From: Legionella sp. PATHC035
GTDB lineage: Bacteria > Pseudomonadota > Gammaproteobacteria > Legionellales > Legionellaceae
Length of the DNA: 64,000 nt
Assembly: GCF_026191115.1 (NCBI RefSeq)
Contig: NZ_JAPHOT010000001.1
Span: 2,775,001-2,839,000, forward strand
Reading direction: 5' to 3'
The position numbers were made by a program, and so were the translations under genes. Shown one piece after another: positions 10,692 through 20,151 of the stretch (the stretch's first letter is position 1; every line of letters starts with the position of its first letter). Below the pieces are notes generated by a model. That model was given only the letters and a program-made list of their open reading frames with translations, searched no databases and had not been told where the DNA came from.

Positions 10692-11841
10692 ACTCCGATT
10701 TTAAATGTTTGTTGGGTGACATATCGTAAACAGCTATCCCTGCTGTTTGAGAAACCTTTTGATTCCAAGGTGATTTTTTAATGGCTCTTCTTCCATCTAA
10801 GTAGCCATTATTAATGCGTTCCAAAATACTTTTTTGTGAAAATTCATAGTCTTTTGAAGAAAGTTCTGACTCATCGTGCTCATATAAAAAACGAACTACA
10901 GAGACGGTAGATTGATGTCCGCGTGCGATACACAGTTTTAGTTCCGGGTTTCCGCGTTCCTCTTCAGGAACATAGCGAGAAAGGATATGAATGGTATTTT
11001 TTAATGCATGGATCTGCTGATACATGTTAATCGCTTGGGAAAACCGGCTGGAGTACTCTATATCTTTTTGTCGCTTCATCACTGCATCTAGAGAGGTTGG
11101 ATACAAACCATAAGAGTCAAATAAGTGAATCGCAAAGCAAAGTAAATCGCGAGGGCATCGATTGACAGCCAATACATAAGTTGCTGGTGAGTTGCTGGAT
11201 ATTCCACCATCCCAATAATATTCCCCTTCAATCTCAACAGCCGGAAACCCAGGGGGTAATGCACCACTGGCCATAATATGTTCGGGGCCGATTTTGGTGT
11301 CTTGTGAATCAAAATACACCATTTCTCCTCTGCGAATTTCAACAGCACCGACACTCAATCGAGTAGCTTTGGAGTTGATGCGATCAAAGTCAATAAATTG
11401 CTCCAGAGAGGATTTTAAGTATTGCGTATCATAAAAACTGATGGTATCGGGCTTGTCATAATATCCCATGAGCAAAGGTGGGAAACGAGGTGTAAAAAAG
11501 CCCGGTTGACCCCAAAGTAAAGCGGATTGAGCCGATAAATAATGTTCCAGTTTTCGACTTTCATCATCATTAGGTAGAAGGTTAGGGGTGATGCAAGAGG
11601 GGGTGGCAATTTTTTGCCAAAATTGATACATTTTTTCGACACGTTCCCCAGGCGGGTTACCGGCTGCAATGGCTGCATTAATCGCGCCTATTGAGGTGCC
11701 AACAAACCAATCAGGGTCGTAACCGGCTTCATCCAAGGCACGTACAACACCCACTTGATAGGCGCCTAAAGCGCCTCCACCCTGAAAACAGCAGGCAACA
11801 TGTAGATGCTTTTTCGATTTACTTTTTTTTGTCCGGGCCAT
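10678..11841 (-). CDS. patD: Patatin-like phospholipase PatD
   Basis: Patatin-fold lipid hydrolase with oxyanion loop [12 protein letters not shown] (about residues 21-32), nucleophile elbow GTSIG (Ser50) and catalytic Asp in WDGGISSN. The 387 residues include a C-terminal extension typical of DUF3734-type patatins. It starts four bases after bdhA, matching the bdhA-patD operon described as a virulence determinant of L. pneumophila in amoebae. A role in storage-polymer or lipid turnover beside bdhA is inferred from position. There is no signal peptide, so if it acts on host membranes it needs a secretion system. Confidence 0.9.
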   Translation of the reverse strand: MARTKKSKSKKHLHVACCFQGGGALGAYQVGVVRALDEAGYDPDWFVGTSIGAINAAIAAGNPPGERVEKMYQFWQKIATPSCITPNLLPNDDESRKLEHYLSAQSALLWGQPGFFTPRFPPLLMGYYDKPDTISFYDTQYLKSSLEQFIDFDRINSKATRLSVGAVEIRRGEMVYFDSQDTKIGPEHIMASGALPPGFPAVEIEGEYYWDGGISSNSPATYVLAVNRCPRDLLCFAIHLFDSYGLYPTSLDAVMKRQKDIEYSSRFSQAINMYQQIHALKNTIHILSRYVPEEERGNPELKLCIARGHQSTVSVVRFLYEHDESELSSKDYEFSQKSILERINNGYLDGRRAIKKSPWNQKVSQTAGIAVYDMSPNKHLKSEFENE

Positions 11842-11845
11842 AGGA

Positions 11846-12628
11846 CTACTCCATGAACCATCCGTGACTCACCACCAATGATTGACCGGTCAGCGCATTG
11901 GATTCAAAAGAGGCGAAAAATAACGCGGTTTGTGCCACATCATCTGTAGTAGTGAATTCGCCGTCTACTGTATCCTTAAGCATGACGTTTTTAATGACTT
12001 GCTCTTCAGTAATTCCCAGTTCTTTAGCTTGTTCTGGAATTTGTTTGTCCACCAACGGTGTGCGTACGAAACCTGGGCAAATGACGTTGGCTCTGACATT
12101 ATGAGCAGCCCCTTCTTTGGCGACCACTTTACACAAACCCAGTAATCCATGTTTTGCAGTGACATAAGGTGCTTTCAATTTAGAGGCTTCTTTAGAATGG
12201 ACTGAGCCCATATAAATAATACTGCCTCCCTTACCTGAGGCATACATATGTTTTAGTGCAGCACGAGTGGTTAGAAAAGCTCCATCCAGATGAATGGATA
12301 ATAATTTTTTCCAATCCGCAAAAGCCAATTGTTCAAGGGGGCTGATGATTTGAATCCCTGCATTACTGACTAACACATCCACGCCGCCAAAGTATTTTGC
12401 AACATCGTCAACACCTTTATTGACCTCATCTTCATTGACGACATTCATGGCAACAGCCATGGCTTCTCCACCCATAGACTTTAATTCTTCAGCTGTATTT
12501 TGGGCTTGCTCGAGATTAAGATCGGCAATAGCAACCTTAGCTCCTTCTTTGGCATAAACAAGGGCGATTTCTTTACCTATTCCACTGGCCGCACCGGTAA
12601 TTATTGCTACTTTATTTTTTAAGCGCAT
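11846..12628 (-). CDS. bdhA: 3-hydroxybutyrate dehydrogenase
   Basis: NAD-dependent short-chain dehydrogenase that oxidises 3-hydroxybutyrate to acetoacetate. The ATG at 12628, preceded by AAGGATTGTAATC, gives [12 protein letters not shown] and the family length of 260 residues; the frame runs 36 bases further with no ribosome site. The cofactor motif TGAASGIG, the NAG motif and the catalytic Ser and YVTAK are intact. It is first of a tightly spaced run with patD, adc, motA and motB, linking storage-polymer use with motility genes. Confidence 0.93.
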   Translation of the reverse strand: MRLKNKVAIITGAASGIGKEIALVYAKEGAKVAIADLNLEQAQNTAEELKSMGGEAMAVAMNVVNEDEVNKGVDDVAKYFGGVDVLVSNAGIQIISPLEQLAFADWKKLLSIHLDGAFLTTRAALKHMYASGKGGSIIYMGSVHSKEASKLKAPYVTAKHGLLGLCKVVAKEGAAHNVRANVICPGFVRTPLVDKQIPEQAKELGITEEQVIKNVMLKDTVDGEFTTTDDVAQTALFFASFESNALTGQSLVVSHGWFME

Positions 12629-12825
12629 GATTACAATCCTTGTATTTTTTGAGTTAATGATCAATCGGTTAGGATTAACCTGAAATTCCTTTTAAAAAGT
12701 ATAGCAATGGAAATTTGATATTGCTTTATATTATTAAGTTTTTTTATGGGTTAAAGAAAATTCCATAAAACATGTTCTAATTTTTTGCAGAACAACAGGG
12801 TATTTCACTTTGATTCATCATGAGA

Positions 12826-12865
12826 ATAAAAACACCCTTAACCCCCGAAAAGGTTAAGGGTATTT
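12826..12865 (-). terminator. Intrinsic terminator of the glycine-zipper lipoprotein gene
   Basis: A 10-bp perfect stem (ACCCTTAACC at 12834-12843 with its complement at 12852-12861) ends in a T-run when read on the minus strand, just after the stop at 12875. Confidence 0.85.
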
Positions 12866-12874
12866 TGGATGGTA

Positions 12875-13144
12875 TTAGTAATAGTAATAATTGTAACCAG
12901 GACGATAGTAGTGATGTCGATAATAGTATGCTCGTCGGTCTTGATCTTGGCCGATTGCATTGCCTACTAATGCGCCTGCTCCGGCACCAATCACAGTTCC
13001 AACGGCACTGCCTCCAGTTACTGCATACCCTATACCAGCTCCTGCAGCTCCACCAGCAGCAGTACCCACTTGAGTGTTAGTGCAACCCCCGAGCATAAAA
13101 GCGGATAGACCAACAAAACATAAGGGAGCAATAATTTTTTTCAT
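12875..13144 (-). CDS. Small glycine-zipper (2TM) outer-membrane lipoprotein
   Basis: The ATG at 13144 follows AAGGAGTTCGCT. The 89-residue product has a lipoprotein signal (MKKIIAPLCF, lipobox LGGC), then glycine-zipper repeats (GTAAGGAAGAGIGYAVTGG, GAGAGALVGNAIG) and a Tyr/His/Arg-rich tail ending in YYYY. This is the Rickettsia 17-kDa/SlyB-like architecture. The mature N-terminal residues after Cys (TN) favour outer-membrane sorting. The specific role is unknown. Confidence 0.88.
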   Translation of the reverse strand: MKKIIAPLCFVGLSAFMLGGCTNTQVGTAAGGAAGAGIGYAVTGGSAVGTVIGAGAGALVGNAIGQDQDRRAYYYRHHYYRPGYNYYYY

Positions 13145-13373
13145 AGCGAACTCCTTTTTATAGTTTTCAGGACTTCTGCATTGATAAGGCAGATTCACGG
13201 CAGGAAAATCCTGGTTTCTTCATCTTCACTATGATTTTAGTACAAAAAAAATATTTAATGTAAAATAAGTGATCATATTTTGCTTTTGCAGGCGGCTTTT
13301 TGCGATCAGATTTTACTCTTACCCTCATTTTCCAGTAGTATTAGAAGTATAAAGAATAAGAACAGAGGATTGT

Positions 13374-14246
13374 ATGTTTAAAGGAAGCATAGTTGCTTTA
13401 TTAACGCCCATGAAGAATGATGAAGTTGATGTTCCACGTTTACGGGAATTGGTCGAATTTCATATTGAAATGGGCAGTCATGGTCTTGTTGCGGCGGGGT
13501 CTACCGGCGAATCAGGAACTTTATCTCATGAAGAAAAGTTATTGGTCATTAAAACAGTAGTAGACCAGGCAAAAGAGCGAATCCCGGTAATTGCTGGTAC
13601 CGGTATGAATGCAACACGCGATTGCATTCAATTAACCCAAGAGGCGATGGAGTGTGGCGCGCATGCAGCATTAATTATGACTCCTGCCTACATCAGACCG
13701 ACCCAAGAAGGGTTATATTTGCATTACAGTCAAATCGCCAAAGCGGTCGCAATGCCGATTATTCTTTATAACGTGCCAACGAGAACGGCATGTGATATGT
13801 TGCCAGAAACAGTGGCTCGACTTGCTAAGATTTCCAATATTGTAGGAATCAAAGATGCTACAGGGCAGATGACCCGGTTACAGCAAATTTTACGTCTTTC
13901 AGAAGGCAGCATTGATGTATTTAGTGGCGATGATTTTACCGCAGCATCCTGGATGCTGGCTGGAGCAAAAGGAAATATTTCCGCAGCAGCGAACGTGGCT
14001 GCAAAATTAATGGCCAAATTATGTGATTCTGCTTTAGACGGTGATCACGCTGCATCTTTACGGATCAATGAACAGCTTGCACCTCTGTATGAATTATTGT
14101 TTATTGAAACGAATCCGATTGCGATAAAATGGGCCGCAAACAGAATGGGGTTAATGGAAAACGAGTTAAGGATGCCATTGACATGTTTGTCTGAAGAGCA
14201 TCATGAACCCTTAGAAAAGATTATGAAAAGTTTGGAGTTGATTTAA
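13374..14246 (+). CDS. dapA: 4-hydroxy-tetrahydrodipicolinate synthase
   Basis: Condenses pyruvate with aspartate semialdehyde, the first committed step to diaminopimelate and lysine. The 290-residue TIM barrel has GSTGESGTL (substrate binding), the YNVPTRT motif with the catalytic Tyr, and Schiff-base Lys in [21 protein letters not shown] precedes the ATG. The next gene begins directly at the stop codon, so the two are co-translated. Confidence 0.97.
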   Translation: MFKGSIVALLTPMKNDEVDVPRLRELVEFHIEMGSHGLVAAGSTGESGTLSHEEKLLVIKTVVDQAKERIPVIAGTGMNATRDCIQLTQEAMECGAHAALIMTPAYIRPTQEGLYLHYSQIAKAVAMPIILYNVPTRTACDMLPETVARLAKISNIVGIKDATGQMTRLQQILRLSEGSIDVFSGDDFTAASWMLAGAKGNISAAANVAAKLMAKLCDSALDGDHAASLRINEQLAPLYELLFIETNPIAIKWAANRMGLMENELRMPLTCLSEEHHEPLEKIMKSLELI

Positions 14247-14459
14247 GTGAAAAAATTGTGTTTTATTGTTTTTGTGGCGCTCGTACTCTCCGGATGCAGT
14301 CGTTATGCCAGTAATGGTGAGAGTCTCTATTTGAGCAGCCGTAATGGTCCTTCATTAGAAGTGCCGCCACCTTTAACGAAAGCAAATATCAGTAATTTTT
14401 ATGATTTGCCACAACAGAACCAGGATGCACGTGTGAGTATCGCACCACCTGTATCATAG
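14247..14459 (+). CDS. Very short lipoprotein resembling the BamC (NlpB) N-terminus
   Basis: A GTG start abuts the dapA stop. The 70-residue product has a lipoprotein signal (lipobox LSGC) followed by a Pro/Ser-rich, probably disordered stretch: ESLYLSSRNG, then LEVPPPLTKANISNFYDLP. This resembles the unstructured BamC segment that binds BamD (YL, then short spacing, then L-VPP-L). In E. coli bamC is also immediately after dapA. The two folded helix-grip domains of BamC (about 240 residues) are absent. I infer a minimal BamC; the lipoprotein call is certain, the Bam link is position plus motif. Confidence 0.72.
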   Translation: MKKLCFIVFVALVLSGCSRYASNGESLYLSSRNGPSLEVPPPLTKANISNFYDLPQQNQDARVSIAPPVS

Positions 14460-14469
14460 GGGATTTATT

Positions 14470-15762
14470 ATGACACCATCAGAATCAGCTGAATTGCTTA
14501 TAGTACAGGAATTATCACAGCGTATTGTGGATGCGCAACGCAAAATCAGGATTCTTGATAGTATCAAATGGGATGAAACAATAAAAAAGGAATTTTTTAA
14601 ACATAAAGGCAAAAGGCTTCCCCCTGTTGATAAAGAATATTATGAAAAAAAACCGTTGCCTTTCGATGTGCACGAAAAACAAGAAGAGTTTCGGATTATT
14701 TTGCGCGATACCCAGAATCAACTCGGGCAATATTCTACCTTAACTCGTTTAATACGTCGGCAGTGCGAGGAATACAGTCGTGCTACCCAAATGCTTGCTG
14801 CGCGGGGCACTCCTGCATTTTCTGAACTGGCGATGGAGTTGTATGGTAGCCCCAATGATGTGTTTTACGCAGGTGGGCCACGCATGTCAGAGATGGGTAC
14901 TCTACTTTTTGATGTGTTAACAGGTCTTAGCGTTCAATTACAATCTGAAGCAGATATCAAACGTTATACCCCAGAGCAGGCTCAGGAAATTTTGCAAGCG
15001 CGTTTAGGGCAGTTTTTTGATAAACATCCTGGCAAGGTAACCGTAATGGTCAGCGACGAAATGATTGCAGATGCTTCTGCGGGTGCGGACAATATTAAAT
15101 TAAGTCAGCAAGCGATGTTTAGTGATCGTGACCTTCGTTATCTTGAAGTACATGAAGGTTGGGTTCACGTTGGGACCACCTTGAATGGTTCGATGCAGCC
15201 CAATTGTTTTTTTCTTTCTAAGGGTTCTCCTTCGAGCAGCGTCATTCAGGAGGGTTTGGCAGTCATTACCGAGATAGTTACTTTTTCTTCTTATCCCAGT
15301 CGGATGTTAAAGATTACCAATCGTGTTATTGCATTGGATATGGTGACGCAAGGGGCTGACTTTCTGGATATTTATAACTATTTTATGGATTGTGGTTTGA
15401 GCGAAGAGGACAGTTATAACCAATCGGTTCGTGTTTTTAGAGGAAGTACACCAACAGGTGGTCCTTTTACTAAAGATTTATCATATGCCAAAGGTTTTGT
15501 ATTAATTTATAATTACATACGTTTTGCAATAAGTAAGAAGCATGTGGATTCGATACCCTTATTATTTACTGGGAAATTGGTCTTGGATGATTTGCCTTTA
15601 CTCACTGAACTCAAAGAGCGCGGCGTTTTAACCAATCCCGTTTATCTTCCTCCTCCATTTCAAGATTTAGCGGCTTTAAGTGCATGGATGAGTTTTTCTT
15701 TATATTTAAATCAATTTGATTTGAATGAGATTCAAAAGAATTTTCGATTCTTGATTGTTTAA
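14470..15762 (+). CDS. QEGLA-motif (DUF1704) putative zinc carboxypeptidase
   Basis: The 430 residues match the family annotated as flavohemoglobin expression-modulating QEGLA motif protein. The sequence shows HEGWVH (HExxxH, near residue 228) and, about 25 residues on, the QEGLA glutamate. That is a zinc-ligand arrangement also found in the eukaryotic relative MATCAP, a tubulin tyrosine carboxypeptidase. No signal peptide or membrane segment is present, so it should act in the cytosol. It is ten bases after the BamC-like gene, so probably the third gene of a dapA operon. The peptide substrate in bacteria is unknown. Confidence 0.82.
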   Translation: MTPSESAELLIVQELSQRIVDAQRKIRILDSIKWDETIKKEFFKHKGKRLPPVDKEYYEKKPLPFDVHEKQEEFRIILRDTQNQLGQYSTLTRLIRRQCEEYSRATQMLAARGTPAFSELAMELYGSPNDVFYAGGPRMSEMGTLLFDVLTGLSVQLQSEADIKRYTPEQAQEILQARLGQFFDKHPGKVTVMVSDEMIADASAGADNIKLSQQAMFSDRDLRYLEVHEGWVHVGTTLNGSMQPNCFFLSKGSPSSSVIQEGLAVITEIVTFSSYPSRMLKITNRVIALDMVTQGADFLDIYNYFMDCGLSEEDSYNQSVRVFRGSTPTGGPFTKDLSYAKGFVLIYNYIRFAISKKHVDSIPLLFTGKLVLDDLPLLTELKERGVLTNPVYLPPPFQDLAALSAWMSFSLYLNQFDLNEIQKNFRFLIV

Positions 15763-15781
15763 ATGTTTCGTCATTCCATCA

Positions 15782-15816
15782 GTAGCCTGGATGCGTGCAA
15801 ACAGGCTACCGTTTTT
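15782..15816 (+). terminator. Terminator of the dapA operon
   Basis: GTAGCCTG (15782-15789) and CAGGCTAC (15802-15809) pair around a 12-base loop and are followed by GTTTTT. The stem shares the GTAGCC end of the window's REP-like repeats. Confidence 0.72.
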
Positions 15817-15820
15817 AAGG

Positions 15821-16318
15821 TTAAGCGTTATACGCTACCGTTTCCAAGAGTTCAATTGGTTCTTCTTTTTCCCGTTGTGGCGTGAAGAAACGATGAGCGA
15901 GTCCATAAGTTAAATGAGGCTTCGCTTGTTCTTTTATTGTTTTTGCTAACTCAGAATATTCATTTAAGAGCAATTGAGCCTGATCTTTAATGTAAGGATC
16001 ACCCGATTTATTGATCATATTCATATAATGGGCTGCTTTTTTTAGATCGCTCACATCATTTGAGTTGCCTAAAACTTGCACCATAACCAGCATCGCGCTC
16101 GTACACCCTAAGTTAGCTGCTTGGCGCATGGTTTGTTTGTATTGAGAAGAAGTAGGTGGATAAATATGAGCTAAATGGTACAAAGCCATAGGGTTATCTT
16201 GAGCTAAAGCCATCATTTTAGGTAAATGTTGGACTATCGCCTGTTTCAAAACAGGATCATTAGGTGATTGATGTAATTGCTTGACTAATGCAGCAAATTC
16301 ATTACTTGAAGTGGCCAT
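15821..16318 (-). CDS. Hypothetical helical protein with Sel1-like spacing and an acidic C-terminal block
   Basis: 165 residues, predicted all-helical, with short Sel1/TPR-like elements (NPMALYHLAHIYPP, AANLGCTSAMLVMVQVLG, KKAAHYMNMINKSGDP). The tail carries an acidic run (QREKEEPIELLE) about ten residues from the C terminus. This resembles the E-block of Dot/Icm type IV substrates, which is the only hint of function. No signal peptide or membrane helix is seen. I do not recognise a specific Legionella homologue. Confidence 0.7.
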   Translation of the reverse strand: MATSSNEFAALVKQLHQSPNDPVLKQAIVQHLPKMMALAQDNPMALYHLAHIYPPTSSQYKQTMRQAANLGCTSAMLVMVQVLGNSNDVSDLKKAAHYMNMINKSGDPYIKDQAQLLLNEYSELAKTIKEQAKPHLTYGLAHRFFTPQREKEEPIELLETVAYNA

Positions 16319-16398
16319 ATCCTACCCCCCCTAACTTTCATTACATTCCCTTGTAGGATAAAAGATGAAGGTTAAGACAAAATTAAGGGGGGAGGGCT

Positions 16399-17154
16399 TT
16401 ACGATCTTTTTACATTTTCAAATGCGGCCCATCCCAAATGAAATAACATATGGGACAAAATCGCAGCGATAAGTCCATACTGCCAAAATAGATATCCAAA
16501 AAGCACGGATTGATACAAACTCAGTATAATAACCGAGTAAATGAAACGGCGGCTTCTGGTACAACCGGCAGCAAGGTAAATCGGAATTTGGCTCACTGCA
16601 TAAATTAAGCCGCTAATAACTATTGAAATCCAGATAAGCAAATTGGGAAATTGTTTCGTAAACAGCAAGGCAAAAAAAGTAGCAAGATTCAATAATCCCC
16701 AGCGTCCAATCACTTCCTCCACTACACCGCCATAAAGAACACAGCCATCAACACCAAGAACGGTACGAATATTGGCCATGATTTGCATATTTTTTTTATC
16801 GATGATGCGTGCAATCAAGCCATAGAGGAGTGCTAAAAACACCAGTAAACCAAAAAAGGCATAGAAGACGGTAGGTAACATGATAGGAAGTAATGCTTTT
16901 ACATGGGTAGTTCCTTGTAAAAGTCCTTCAAGAAGGGCGTCATGTAACCCGGTCATCGGCGATAAAATCGCACCGGCAAGACTGAGGATAAAGACCATCA
17001 ATAAAGTTTGCACAATGGCAAAATAGCTGATTCTTTTTTTTAACGCTTCAGAGTTATCAGGCAATAAAAAAAAGATTAAACGTTTTATTGCGATGAGCAC
17101 CCCTGGAATGGATAAGCAGAACAAAACAGTAATTAAAGGCCAGTTGATTGTCAT
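16399..17154 (-). CDS. CPBP-family intramembrane metalloprotease-like protein
   Basis: 251 residues with about seven hydrophobic segments. Motif 1 of the CAAX-protease/bacteriocin-processing family is present (VVEEVIGRWGLL, EExxxR), and a late helix has SHMLFH. The middle motif FxxxH reads YAVSQ here, so one metal ligand may be replaced. Bacterial members act in peptide processing or bacteriocin immunity; the substrate here is unknown. It overlaps the end of rsmB by four bases (ATGA), so it is translated from the fmt-rsmB transcript, an unusual partner. Confidence 0.78.
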   Translation of the reverse strand: MTINWPLITVLFCLSIPGVLIAIKRLIFFLLPDNSEALKKRISYFAIVQTLLMVFILSLAGAILSPMTGLHDALLEGLLQGTTHVKALLPIMLPTVFYAFFGLLVFLALLYGLIARIIDKKNMQIMANIRTVLGVDGCVLYGGVVEEVIGRWGLLNLATFFALLFTKQFPNLLIWISIVISGLIYAVSQIPIYLAAGCTRSRRFIYSVIILSLYQSVLFGYLFWQYGLIAAILSHMLFHLGWAAFENVKRS

Positions 17155-18434
17155 TTTTCATCCTTAAATAGTACTGAGTAGAAAAATCCGTCCATCCCTT
17201 GTTCCCCTGGCAAAATTTGTTGGCCATGACCTGTTGCATGTCCCCAATTCCTGGGTTCATTTAATTGGATACAGTCAGGGTGAGCAGCAACAAAATTTGC
17301 GATTTGTTGTTCATTTTCCACCGACATTACGGAACAGGTTGCATAAACCAGTAAGCCACCTTTGGCTAACAAAGGCCATAGACAATTCAGCATATCACGC
17401 TGTAGATTGGTTATAGTAACAATTTCTTCGTTAGTGCGTAATAACTTAATGTCTGAGTGACGGCGGATAACCCCGGTGGCGGAACAAGGGGCATCGAGTA
17501 AAATGCGATCAAAGGGCTGCCCATCCCACCACGAGGAGGGCGTTAGAGCATCTCCTTGAACTAAACTTGCCTGTAAATTAAGCCGGTTCAGGTTCTCTTG
17601 AACCCGTTTTAACCGTTTGCTATCCACATCCAATGCAATACATGCCGCCAGGTTGGGCTCTTTTTCTAAAATATGACAGGTTTTACCTCCAGGAGCGCAA
17701 CAGGCGTCAAGAAGACGTAATCCTGGTTTTAAAGACAATAAAGAAGCGGCCAATTGTGCCGCACCATCCTGAACCGAGACGCTTCCTTCGGCAAAAGCGG
17801 GTAATTGATGGACATCACAGGGGGTGTTTAAAGTAATTCCCTCCGGTGCTACAGGATGAGCTTCGGCAGCTATCCCTGCACGGTTTAACCTCTGCAGGTA
17901 TTCTTGAACCGAATTTTTTTGAAGGTTCACTCGTAAGGTCATAGGAGGATGTGCGTCGTTTGCTTGAGCTATTGCTTGCCAGTCATTGGGCCAATCGACT
18001 TGCAAGCGCTCTACCAGCCATTGAGGTTGGCCATGAAGAAACACAGGATCTTGGCTCAAACGGCTGATGATCTCTTTTTGTTGACGACAGAAATTGCGTA
18101 ATACGGCATTGACCAAACCTTTAGCCCAAGGTTTTTTGATTTTTTCGAGTAAGGCGACGGTTTCTTTAACTACCGCGTAATCAGGTTGCTGCATGAAGTG
18201 TAATTGATAAAGACCTATCAGTAATGCCACCCAAATTTCAAGTTCTTTGGGTTTTTTTTGCAGCAAGCACGCTGCAATGGCTTGCAAACGAAAATAATGA
18301 CGACAAAAGCCAAAGCAGATTTCTTTGGTCATTGGGGATACTTCAGTAGCCGACATCAGTTGGGATAAGGATGATTTTTCAGCAAGCAAGCGTGTTAAAA
18401 TGTTTAAGGCATGCAATCGTTCATTCTTGTTCAT
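17151..18434 (-). CDS. rsmB: 16S rRNA (cytosine-967-C5)-methyltransferase RsmB
   Basis: The N-terminal NusB-like RNA-binding domain (about residues 1-135) is followed by a SAM-dependent methyltransferase. Motifs: CCAPGGKT (SAM), [17 protein letters not shown] with the motif IV Cys, and YATCSV with the motif VI Cys. At 427 residues it matches E. coli RsmB (Sun). Its start overlaps the end of fmt by four bases, the usual fmt-rsmB order, here preceded at a distance by def. Confidence 0.96.
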   Translation of the reverse strand: MNKNERLHALNILTRLLAEKSSLSQLMSATEVSPMTKEICFGFCRHYFRLQAIAACLLQKKPKELEIWVALLIGLYQLHFMQQPDYAVVKETVALLEKIKKPWAKGLVNAVLRNFCRQQKEIISRLSQDPVFLHGQPQWLVERLQVDWPNDWQAIAQANDAHPPMTLRVNLQKNSVQEYLQRLNRAGIAAEAHPVAPEGITLNTPCDVHQLPAFAEGSVSVQDGAAQLAASLLSLKPGLRLLDACCAPGGKTCHILEKEPNLAACIALDVDSKRLKRVQENLNRLNLQASLVQGDALTPSSWWDGQPFDRILLDAPCSATGVIRRHSDIKLLRTNEEIVTITNLQRDMLNCLWPLLAKGGLLVYATCSVMSVENEQQIANFVAAHPDCIQLNEPRNWGHATGHGQQILPGEQGMDGFFYSVLFKDEK

Positions 18435-19375
18435 GAAAAGACATATCCTACGCGCGCTTGTGACTTAGAGGAATTTAACCAATCAGCTATAGAAATGATT
18501 TTACCTCCTGGGAATTGAATTTTTTCTATCAGCAACCCTTGGTCGCCCGTTGCAACTAACATGCCCTTTTTATCAAGGTGAACTACTGTACCTGGAGCGT
18601 GTTGCGCTTGCAACGCAACAATTTGCGCTTGGTGAATCCGTAAAGTTTCATGCTCAAAGGGTGTATAAGCGATGGGCCAAGGATTGAATGCGCGAATGAG
18701 TCGATCAATTTCGATTGCAGAGTGGTGCCAGTTAATGCATGCATCTTCTTTCTTAATTTTGTGCGCATAGGTCGCTAATTCATTATTTTGAATTTCAGGT
18801 TGAATGGTTTGGTTGGCTAATTCGTCCAAAGTGTGCAATAAAGGCTGAGCGGAGATCTGGGCTAACTTGTCATGTAAACTCTGTGCGGTTTCTGATGCAG
18901 TTAGGGAGCAACTTACTTTACGAAGCATTGCTCCGGTGTCCATACCCACATCCATTTGCATTATAGTTACTCCCGTTTCAGTATCACCGTGAAGAATTGC
19001 CGATTGAATTGGAGCGGCGCCACGCCATCGAGGTAACAAAGATGCATGCACATTAATACAACCTAAGCGTGGAATATCAAGTACTGCTTTAGGCAGAATT
19101 AACCCGTAGGCAATAACAATCATGACATCGGGTTTTAATGCGGCAAGCTCAGATATTGCCTCTGGGTTTTTAAAATTCAGGGGTTGATAAATGGGAATGT
19201 TCTGCGTCAAAGCCCATTCTTTTACTGCCGAGGCCTGAAGTTTGCGACCACGTCCGGCAGGTCGATCCGGTTGAGTATAAATGGCTTGAATATGATGTGC
19301 AGAATGCAGTAAGGCATCAAGACAAGGCAAGCCAAATTCTGGGGTTCCAGCAAAAATAATGTTCAATTGACTCAT
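18431..19375 (-). CDS. fmt: Methionyl-tRNA formyltransferase
   Basis: Formylates initiator Met-tRNA. 314 residues with the formyl-tetrahydrofolate site ([17 protein letters not shown], catalytic Asn and His) and the [14 protein letters not shown] segment carrying the conserved Asp. A C-terminal OB-like tRNA-binding domain follows. It sits downstream of def and upstream of rsmB, the widespread def-fmt-rsmB arrangement. Confidence 0.97.
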   Translation of the reverse strand: MSQLNIIFAGTPEFGLPCLDALLHSAHHIQAIYTQPDRPAGRGRKLQASAVKEWALTQNIPIYQPLNFKNPEAISELAALKPDVMIVIAYGLILPKAVLDIPRLGCINVHASLLPRWRGAAPIQSAILHGDTETGVTIMQMDVGMDTGAMLRKVSCSLTASETAQSLHDKLAQISAQPLLHTLDELANQTIQPEIQNNELATYAHKIKKEDACINWHHSAIEIDRLIRAFNPWPIAYTPFEHETLRIHQAQIVALQAQHAPGTVVHLDKKGMLVATGDQGLLIEKIQFPGGKIISIADWLNSSKSQARVGYVFS

Positions 19376-19495
19376 GGTAAGTACTCAAGGTAAAGGGGCA
19401 CTCAGTATTGAGGAACGGCCGTAACCGTCCACCTGGATTTTTATATATTTTTTATAGGACATGTCTTGAGAATGCCTAGTAAACAGTGCAGCACA

Positions 19496-20005
19496 TTATT
19501 TTCGTGCGTGTTGGCGTTTGAACTTTTCAAGCTTTTTGCGAGCCATGGCTTTTTTTAATGGAGAAAGCAAATCGATAAATAATTTGCCATTCATATGATC
19601 TATTTCATGTTGCAAACATTCAGCGAGCAGGCCATCGGCTTTAATTTCAAAAGGTTTTCCGTTTCGGTCCAAGGCAGTTACGGTAACTTTTTCTGCGCGG
19701 GTCACTGTATCATAAGCTCCAGGAACAGAAAGACAGCCTTCTTCAAATTTTTTTGCACCCTCAGAGGCAATGATTTCAGGGTTGATAATCACGATTTGAT
19801 TCTGCTTATCCCCTTCAATATCAATCACTGATAAACGTAAGCTCACCCCGATTTGCGGTGCAGCAAGTCCAACACCACGGGCGTCATACATGGTCTCAAA
19901 CATGTCGTCAATTAACGTTTGCAATTTATCATCAAAATGAACAACAGGTTTTGCTACATCTCTTAATCGAGCATCAGGTAAATATAGAATCGTATGAATA
20001 GCCAT
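19496..20005 (-). CDS. def: Peptide deformylase
   Basis: Removes the N-formyl group from nascent proteins. All three family motifs are present in 169 residues: GVGLAAPQ, EGCLSVPG (metal-binding Cys) and QHEIDHMNG (HExxH). The C-terminal tail is Lys/Arg-rich, suiting ribosome contact. It is 120 bases ahead of fmt and divergent from the LysM gene. Confidence 0.97.
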   Translation of the reverse strand: MAIHTILYLPDARLRDVAKPVVHFDDKLQTLIDDMFETMYDARGVGLAAPQIGVSLRLSVIDIEGDKQNQIVIINPEIIASEGAKKFEEGCLSVPGAYDTVTRAEKVTVTALDRNGKPFEIKADGLLAECLQHEIDHMNGKLFIDLLSPLKKAMARKKLEKFKRQHARK

Positions 20006-20151
20006 CGTTTATCTGGTTCTCTGCGTAAAAATCATGTTATATTATCCTCCATATATTGCAATGCTGCAAGATCGTAATAGGCTACGTGGGATCTAAAAGT
20101 CTTGATGAGCGGTCGAATCACGCAAGATATTCCAACAAAGGATTGACTCTG

